DNA of 12,710 bases from Hirudo medicinalis (Eukaryota > Annelida > Clitellata > Hirudinida > Hirudinidae), in the NCBI GenBank assembly GCA_011800805.1, contig MPNW01001383.1, positions 1 through 12,710 of the forward strand. Reading direction: 5' to 3'. Shown here piece by piece: positions 7,729 through 12,710 of the stretch. The notes beneath the pieces were generated by a model. It made no database searches. It saw nothing but the letters and a program-made list of their open reading frames with translations, and was not told the DNA's origin. Position 1 is the stretch's first letter; the number at the start of each line of letters is the position of its first letter. A program made the translations under genes and the position numbers.

Positions 7729-7894
7729 ATCTCCTTCCACCAGCTTTTCCCCGATCAGGCCTGGAAAGAAATGGATTTTTTAAGGAATTTTAGTCTTATA
7801 CGATGTTTGTATATGCTGCCTTTCATCAACTCGAATTTAGTTCTCACGTTCTCATTGACTTAAACTATGGAAATGTTTGTTCTGCATTTTTTTT

Positions 7895-7900
7895 AATAAA
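7895..7900 (+). terminator. Poly(A) signal of gene A
   Basis: AATAAA about 167 nt after the gene A stop, just after a run of T. It is the first such signal downstream. Confidence 0.6.
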
Positions 7901-8155
7901 TTGTTTTTGAAAGAAACATTTGATATTTTTCAATTGAATAGTTCCAATAATCAATATCATAAACAATAAGTCCACTGGGGATTGCCATTCTTAAATTGAT
8001 GGAGCTCCAGAGTTGCTCAGGATCACGATCAGGACATTAAGTAATTTTAGATTATTAGTTCACAAAAATTGTGAATTATTAACGATTTACAATAAAATTT
8101 GTGTTAAAATATTTTGTCGGGTTTGTAAAACAAAATGTTTGTTTAAAAGTGATTC

Positions 8156-8180
8156 TTCATGATTCATGTGACGTTATTGG
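8156..8180 (+). promoter_or_regulatory. Shared upstream element, gene B copy
   Basis: TTCATGATT followed by GTGACGTTATTGG, with TGACGT at 8169-8174, about 280 bp upstream of the gene B ATG. It resembles the elements upstream of C and D. TGACGT is the core recognised by CREB/ATF-type bZIP factors; the link here is inference. Confidence 0.45.
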
Positions 8181-8450
8181 GCATAAACAAAAGTTCAAAC
8201 ATCGCTTGAATAACAAGGTGACATCAATCTTCTCAACCATCGAGTAGCTGCGATTTTGCCATCAGTCAATCGCTTCATTCGACTTCAACAAATCGCTGAT
8301 TGATTGTGTCAACCAAGAACATCCAAAGGTTTTGAGATCAACCTCGGTATTAAAGCAATAAAATTATCAGCTGCAGTAGTTAATTACGCTCAAATAATTC
8401 TAATTTACACGCCCATCCCTGGATTAATCACGTGAAGCCCGCCATATTCG

Positions 8451-8663
8451 ATGTGCACAGGAATTATGTTCGGCATGGCCTGGTTTCTCTTCATGATTCT
8501 CAGTTGGATTCTGTCATTTTTGTTGATCTACTTCTATGTCGTTCTACTGCCGTGCAGTGCGTGTTCCGAGTCCTGTAACGACCAGTTGGACTCGTTGCTC
8601 GACGTCATCGTCTGGCCGACGATCTGTGCCGAGAACATGATCAGCATGCAGCCGTTTTGTTGA
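8451..8663 (+). CDS. Gene B: small Cys-containing membrane protein, ENM family (70 aa)
   Basis: A complete frame. The ATG at 8451 follows an in-frame TGA 18 nt upstream. It is the minimal member: residue 2 is already the first core Cys (M-C-T-G). The hydrophobic stretch is residues 5-33, with core residues W11, Y29, L33-P34, C38, E61-N62-M63 and C70 as the last residue. It has extra Cys at 35, 42 and 59. It is more acidic after the membrane segment (E40, D44, D47, D51) than its paralogues. The ICAENM stretch is close to gene A (TCAENM). Function unknown. An AATAAA lies at 8773. Confidence 0.88.
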   Translation: MCTGIMFGMAWFLFMILSWILSFLLIYFYVVLLPCSACSESCNDQLDSLLDVIVWPTICAENMISMQPFC

Positions 8664-8772
8664 GTTTATTGCCCGACAGCAGAAGAACAAAGTACGGTCT
8701 TCGACGTTGAACTGAATTGAAGTGGGACTTTCAGATCAAACATCAATCATAACGTCGATCTTGGTTTTTGTA

Positions 8773-8778
8773 AATAAA
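8773..8778 (+). terminator. Poly(A) signal of gene B
   Basis: AATAAA about 110 nt after the gene B stop, the first one downstream. Confidence 0.6.
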
Positions 8779-9035
8779 TGTTTTACTTCAGCTAAAACTC
8801 GATACTACTCGAAAGAAAAGAAACTGAACGTATTGAAAATTTTGTTTTTCTCGAACAGCTTTCATGATTTTTTGAGTACGTTTTTAAATTTCTGTGGACA
8901 TGACGAAAATTTCAAAGCTTATACAAATCGTATTTCTTGTCGAAAACACATACAAAACATCAAGAAAGAGTTTGCATTCCCCAGAAGCTAAGAAAAACCA
9001 CAGAATAAAAAGACAAAAGACATAACAGAAAAATA

Positions 9036-9066
9036 TTTTCATGATTTTGGTGACGCAAATCCCAAA
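9036..9066 (+). promoter_or_regulatory. Shared upstream element, gene C copy
   Basis: TTTTCATGATTTTGGTGACG then CAAATCC; 24 of 27 bases match the gene D element by eye. TGACGC is at 9051-9056. Intervening sequence between elements and genes is far less conserved, which suggests selection or a recent shared duplication edge. Confidence 0.5.
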
Positions 9067-9401
9067 ATAGCACAGCAAACAAACAAAGAGAGAATACATG
9101 CCATCAAAGTGGATTATCGGAAGTAATCGAATGATCATTGTGCAGACCCTCGATAGGTTGAGAACCCACAAGACCCTCAGATGGTTGTTGCCGACCTCCT
9201 GCTGACTGGCACATTCTACACCAACGATAAGTAACAACAACAACAGCAACATCAATATCAACATCATCAGTATCTCAAGGTCCTCAAAGCAGTCCCTAAA
9301 AGGGGCATGCCAAAATTATTCTTCTTGGACCGATAAAGTCCAGCAACTTTCTGACTTTCTCCAAAACAGTCAAGAACCTTTGGAGTCCCGGGTAAATCTC
9401 G

Positions 9402-9680
9402 GTGGACAAACTGGCAGACGATTGTCCTCCTCCAGACAAAGTAGACAAAGACAACAGCTCTGCTAAAGGCTGTCAGGGCTGTGTTTTCGCCGTGGCATGG
9501 TTTTTATTGGCCTTCCTGTCCTTCCTGGTCGGTCTACTGATCGCTCCCATATACGTCCTGACCTTGCCCTTTGCCGGCTGTTCCATGTCCATCCTCGACA
9601 TTTCGGAGTCCCTGTTGTTCATGATCCAGTGGTGTGCCATCTCGCTCGAAAATATGGTGAACAAAACCCGGATGTGCTGA
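9402..9680 (+). CDS. Gene C: small Cys-containing membrane protein, ENM family (5' end unresolved)
   Basis: The frame is open from just after a TAA at 9393-9395 to a TGA at 9678-9680 and has no ATG before the core. The given start is a GTG used only as a marker. The true N-terminus comes from an upstream exon (acceptor GGCAG|AC at 9417, phase 1) or from a CTG at 9411 in good context (AAACTGG). A short charged lead (DKVDKD) precedes the core. The core begins GCQG and has W, Y, LP, Cys, ENM and a final Cys at the same spacing as A and B. The hydrophobic segment runs FAVAWFLLAFLSFLVGLLIA. C and D share about 44 of 70 core residues and part of the 3' UTR. Function unknown. Confidence 0.8.
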   Translation: MDKLADDCPPPDKVDKDNSSAKGCQGCVFAVAWFLLAFLSFLVGLLIAPIYVLTLPFAGCSMSILDISESLLFMIQWCAISLENMVNKTRMC

Positions 9681-9871
9681 CCCGAGTTCAAAGGTCGTTC
9701 GCAAAGGTCATCACGGAGGTGATATTGTGCGTTTTTGAGGAGTGCAAATTTTTTTTAAAAAGTTTTCTAAAAATGGGATTGAAAAAAAAAGTGGCGACCA
9801 TCGGGAAGCGTGTCAGGAGTCTGTAAATCACATTTTCAGCGGTAATCTTCATCTATATCTTGAAAGAAATT

Positions 9872-9957
9872 ATCATCATCATCGTCGTCGTCGTCGTCGT
9901 CGTCATCGTCATCATCACCACAACCATCACCACCACCATCATCATCATCAACATCAT
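9872..9957. repeat. ATC / GTC trinucleotide microsatellite
   Basis: Runs of ATC, then GTC, then ACC and ATC units. Frames across it give only Arg/His or Met/Thr homopolymers and are not genes. Confidence 0.85.
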
Positions 9958-10047
9958 TCTTTCACTATTGAAGTTAACGACCAACACAGAAATCAAAGCC
10001 AGACGCCTTGAAAGTGAACATTGAACCATACGAAAGTATACAAAATT

Positions 10048-10081
10048 ATACAAAACAAAACAAAACAAAACAAAACAAAAC
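10048..10081. repeat. AAAAC pentanucleotide microsatellite
   Basis: About six tandem ACAAA units. Confidence 0.8.
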
Positions 10082-10103
10082 ACAAGAACTGTGATAACAT
10101 TGA

Positions 10104-10133
10104 TTTTCATAACTTTGGTGACGTAAATCCAAA
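10104..10133 (+). promoter_or_regulatory. Shared upstream element, gene D copy
   Basis: TTTTCATAACTTTGGTGACG then TAAATCC, with TGACGT at 10119-10124. It differs from the gene C copy at three of 27 positions. Confidence 0.5.
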
Positions 10134-10279
10134 CACAACGTATCAACAACAAACACTTCGTCGAATCGCCAAACATTCCAATGGTTTGTCGGGAGCATTC
10201 CAGCAAAAACTAGTTCACCTACAACTTCCTGTGTTCAATTCTTCATGACGGTCGCGATTTGATATTGACAATAGTTAAC

Positions 10280-10347
10280 AGCACCACCACCATCACCACC
10301 ACCATCAACAACAACAACAACCAAAACAACAATCACAACAGCAGCAG
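10280..10347. repeat. CAC / CAA / CAG trinucleotide tract
   Basis: Imperfect CAC, CAT, CAA and CAG units. A similar CAA-rich tract lies at the corresponding place upstream of gene C (about 9232-9270). Confidence 0.75.
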
Positions 10348-10551
10348 TAGCAAAAAGAACGCAACAATGTTAACAATATTCACTCTGTACAGAACTTAAG
10401 GCTGATTTGGCTCAAAGTTTTTTTTGGGCCTGCACTATTTCTCTTCCTGGCGAATAAGAAAACCCCAGCCGTCCATAGGCCATCCTCAAAGCAGAACATC
10501 TGGAGGCCTCAGTACACCACGCTGTGGGCAATCATCACCATCATCTCATCC

Positions 10552-10839
10552 TTGAGGAAGACCAAACTGGACGAAGATGGACTACCTCCCCGTCGGTGGA
10601 CCATCACGGAGAACCCTACAGCGACCGGTTGTCAAGGAATTGGCTTTAGCATAGCATGGTGCATGCTGGCAACCATGGCATACCTGGCTAGTCTTATAAT
10701 TGCACCTGTATATGTCTTAACTTTGCCCTTTGCTGGCTGTTCCTTGCGTTGTCTAGACATTACAGAGAACCTGTTATTTTCGATACAATGGAGCGCCATA
10801 GCCGCAGAGAATATGATACACAAAACTCCGATGTGTTGA
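10552..10839 (+). CDS. Gene D: small Cys-containing membrane protein, ENM family (5' end unresolved)
   Basis: The frame is open from 10351 to the TGA at 10837-10839 but contains no ATG before the core. The listed start is a TTG used only as a marker. Acceptor candidates are GAGGAAG|ACC (10561, phase 0) and GACGAAG|AT (10577, phase 1). A CTG at 10567 sits in the same CAAACTGG context as in gene C. The lead KLDEDGLPPRRW is followed by the core: GCQG, IAWCMLATMAYLASLIIAP (hydrophobic), YVLTLPFAGC, then ENMIHKTPMC. All invariant positions and spacings match A to C. It is closest to gene C, and similarity continues some 30 nt into the 3' UTR. Function unknown. Confidence 0.8.
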   Translation: MRKTKLDEDGLPPRRWTITENPTATGCQGIGFSIAWCMLATMAYLASLIIAPVYVLTLPFAGCSLRCLDITENLLFSIQWSAIAAENMIHKTPMC

Positions 10840-11019
10840 CATGGGTTCAGAGGTCTCTCGACTGATGTTTGTGCGTTTGTATCATTTTGTTTGCCTAAAA
10901 TATGTTTGTATTTCACTTGTATGTGTTTTGTGTTTCGGTCAAAAATCGTTTGAAGCAGAGTTGTTTTTGTAGGGATTTGTACTTATGCTGAAGTTTTAAG
11001 AATGAAAAAAGATAACAAT

Positions 11020-11045
11020 AATAAAGATTATTCTAAGAAAATAAA
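11020..11045 (+). terminator. Poly(A) signals of gene D
   Basis: Two AATAAA hexamers, at 11020-11025 and 11040-11045, about 180-205 nt after the gene D stop. Confidence 0.55.
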
Positions 11046-12227
11046 CTAGTTTTAATTTGAATGAATCCAACTTTTTTAAGTTTACAAAAGTTGCAGAATG
11101 CAAGACAGTATAAAAACGGTTATTATGACCCTTAGGGACGTTGGGTTTAGGGCATCTCGGACCTCCGGGACTTAAAAGAACTTCTCGCGGAGATAAAATT
11201 TCGAATTTGTGATTCCTTTCAATTTTAGCAACTTTTTTTATGCTAAAATCAAGTTAAAACAAAGTTATTTATTGGAAAAGAAAGTTAAAACCAAGATAAA
11301 TCAATCCCGAACTCCTGAATTAACAGTTAATCCAGCTAAAATTCATCACCCCTTGACTTGAAAACAAAGCAAAAATCCAGATTGAAAAGGTTTGTTATTC
11401 AAAAATGAATTTCTTTCGATATCCACATTCAGCAGTAGTTAACCAAACTCAGACGCTCGACATCGGGGAAGTGTGACGCTGTGACGTTACCTGAACGACG
11501 GATGACGCATGTCAACTCCATGGCAACAAAATAAAAATAAAAAAACAAAAAAAAACGAAAAAAATATTCGACTTGAGAGGTGAAACTTTTTATCAGAGGA
11601 CAGTTTTCTTTTTGTATTTTCGTCCATTTTTGTTGCTCAACAATTCGAGACGAAGAGGATGTTGGAATTTGCACCCAAACAACAACAAAAAGTAGTAAAG
11701 TGCAACTTCGAATGAACTATCGAATCAAAGGTCTCGGGTTCGAAACCCACTCTTTCCGATCTCAGCTTTCCAACCGAGCACGACGTTTTAGCGTGTCTTC
11801 TGCTTTCCTCTCTAGTCGACAACGGATTCAAAACTACAGAATTACAAAATGGCTTCCAAACTGTAGCCTAACAATTATTCTTAACAGCTAGTCGACGATA
11901 TTTGAAGAGACAAAGATAAAAGAACTCCAAAGAAACGAAACTGGGCCGAACTCTGGCAAGCTGCTATTGGACATCATCTATGCATGCATCAGGATGTACA
12001 TCAAGATAAATATTTATGTATAGAACGTAAAGGTAGCTTCAGGTGGATTGAATTTGACCTGGAGGAACGCACGCACATAAGCACTCACGCACTGACATCG
12101 TCGAGGATTGAATGGAATTTTGGACGAAAATAGAAAAAATTAATTTATAAAAATAAAAAGTAAAACAATTGAAAACCAAGGTTACAATCAAAATTATTTA
12201 CGACCGGAGAATTTTGAAAATACTCGT
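11046..12227. other. Gene-poor AT-rich region after gene D
   Basis: No gene is supported. Seen: a TATAAAAA at 11109-11116 without a convincing gene after it, a cluster of TGACG motifs (11474-11508), a B-box-like site (11737-11747) and short spurious frames. A fifth paralogue, if there is one, is not in this window: no ENM-x6-C motif occurs here. Confidence 0.5.
11737..11747 (+). other. tRNA-type B box, possible remnant of another SINE
   Basis: GGTTCGAAACC matches the RNA polymerase III B-box consensus. A weak A-box-like TAGTAAAGTGC lies about 45 nt upstream. No cloverleaf can be folded by eye and there is no tail, so this is at most a decayed element. Confidence 0.3.
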
Positions 12228-12462
12228 GTTATTGTTGTTGTTGTTGTTGTTGCTGTTGTTGTTGTTGTTGCTGTGCATTCGAACACATTCACGCACACAA
12301 TTCAACGACGACGACGACGACGACGACGATTCAGCAGTGCCATCTATATTGTTGTTGATGTTGATGATGATGGTGGTGGTGGTTGTTGTTGTTGAGGATG
12401 ATGACGATAACGTCGACGACGATGATGATGATGATGATGATGATGACGATGATGATGATGTC
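12228..12462. repeat. Compound trinucleotide tract (TTG, ACG, GAT units)
   Basis: TTG repeats at 12229-12270, ACG repeats at 12305-12330, then GTT/GGT/GAT units and a GAT run at 12418-12460. Frames across it give poly-Leu, poly-Asp or poly-Ser and are not taken as genes. Confidence 0.85.
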
Positions 12463-12710
12463 AAGCAGTTGATTGATTTTACAACCTTCTCTTTCTGATC
12501 CCAAGATTTCAACAGGAAATATCCATTTTTAGAGAGTGAACAGATTGTGGAAAAAAAAGAAGAAGTAATTTTTTTGTAATATTTTAGGTTATAATATCAA
12601 TTTGACATCAAACTGCATATTAATAATATCCAATTAAAAAGAATAATAACAATAATAATAAAAAAATAAAATAAAAATAATAATTATATTATCAATAAGA
12701 TTAATATAAT
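12463..12710. other. AT-rich end of the window
   Basis: Mostly A and T, with AATAATA-type simple sequence from about 12640. Nothing gene-like is seen. Confidence 0.5.

Larger units (their letters stand above)
7729..8450. other. Spacer between genes A and B
   Basis: AT-rich. It holds the gene A 3' end (AATAAA at 7895) and, near 8156-8180, the TTCATGATT...GTGACG element shared with C and D. No other coding content is seen. Confidence 0.5.
8664..9401. other. Spacer between genes B and C
   Basis: It holds the gene B 3' end, then the conserved TGACG element (9036-9066), then sequence that may contain a 5' exon of gene C. An ATG at about 9100 (MPSKWIIG) runs into a GTAATC donor in phase 1, which suits the AG at 9415-9416. 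A pyrimidine-rich stretch ending in AAAACAG near 9370 is a second acceptor candidate. Longer frames here show no conserved features. Confidence 0.4.
9681..10551. other. Spacer between genes C and D, repeat-rich
   Basis: It contains the ATC/GTC microsatellite (9872-9957), an AAAAC microsatellite (10048-10081), the shared TGACG element (10104-10133) and a CAC/CAA-rich tract (10280-10347). No AATAAA is seen for gene C. A frame open from 10351 into gene D has no ATG. No separate gene is supported. Confidence 0.5.

Noticed and set aside
8722..9267. Overlapping frames of 89 (plus) and 127 (minus) residues
   Set aside because: AT-rich spacer with no conserved motif and no splice support. The minus frame is a run of Leu, Phe and Cys from low-complexity DNA and covers the regulatory element of gene C.
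9742..10206. His/Arg-rich plus frame and Met/Val/Thr-rich minus frame
   Set aside because: Both are translations of the ATC/GTC and AAAAC microsatellites.
11429..11891. Frames on both strands of 64-103 residues
   Set aside because: The minus product contains GFEPETFDS, the usual translation of a tRNA-type B box, so this points to a decayed SINE and not a gene.
11884..12019. Open stretch reading KELQRNETGPNSGKLLLDII
   Set aside because: About 43 codons, no Met at the start, no clear splice sites and no recognised motif; too little to call an exon or a transposon fragment.
12169..12512. Frames with poly-Leu, poly-Asp, poly-Ser or poly-Asn
   Set aside because: Simple trinucleotide repeats read in different frames.

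Overview
The window looks like nuclear DNA from an invertebrate animal. It has AT-rich introns and spacers, mostly short introns (97-412 bp), tRNA-derived SINEs, many trinucleotide microsatellites and AATAAA poly(A) signals. No bacterial features are visible. A lophotrochozoan such as an annelid or mollusc is my guess, from the general look and the SINE type only; no sequence fixes the species.

Left half, minus strand (about 6357 down to 122): one gene can be spliced by hand into a continuous protein, an orthologue of ANKAR (ankyrin and armadillo repeat-containing protein). It runs from an ATG at 6357, with an in-frame stop and no AG acceptor just upstream, through 12 coding exons. All splice phases agree. 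The total is 3330 nt (1109 aa) if the last exon reads through to the TAG at 399-401, where an AATAAA follows at 325-330. It is 3423 nt (1140 aa) if a GTATGT donor at 473-468 is spliced to a further exon (289-122) that encodes a coiled-coil and very acidic tail. The order is an acidic low-complexity N-terminus, two to three ankyrin repeats, a long armadillo array and a low-complexity C-terminus. Two copies of one SINE family sit in introns, antisense to the gene. Intron 5 appears to be a GC-AG intron.

Right half, plus strand (7474-10839): a tandem cluster of four paralogous small membrane proteins (here A to D) lies head to head with ANKAR. All share one gapless core: C-x-G-x6-W-x17-Y-x3-L-P-x3-C-x22-E-N-M-x6-C. 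I do not recognise a named family or function. A and B have ATG starts preceded by in-frame stops. C and D have no usable in-frame ATG, so they need either an upstream exon or a non-AUG start. A short TTTTCAT...GGTGACG element lies upstream of B, C and D. A 26-bp perfect inverted copy of part of gene A lies between ANKAR and gene A.

The remainder (10840-12710) is AT-rich and gene-poor. It holds a cluster of TGACG motifs, a lone tRNA-type B box and long trinucleotide tracts. I see nothing coding there that I would defend. ANKAR and the small membrane proteins share no evident pathway; their adjacency may be incidental.
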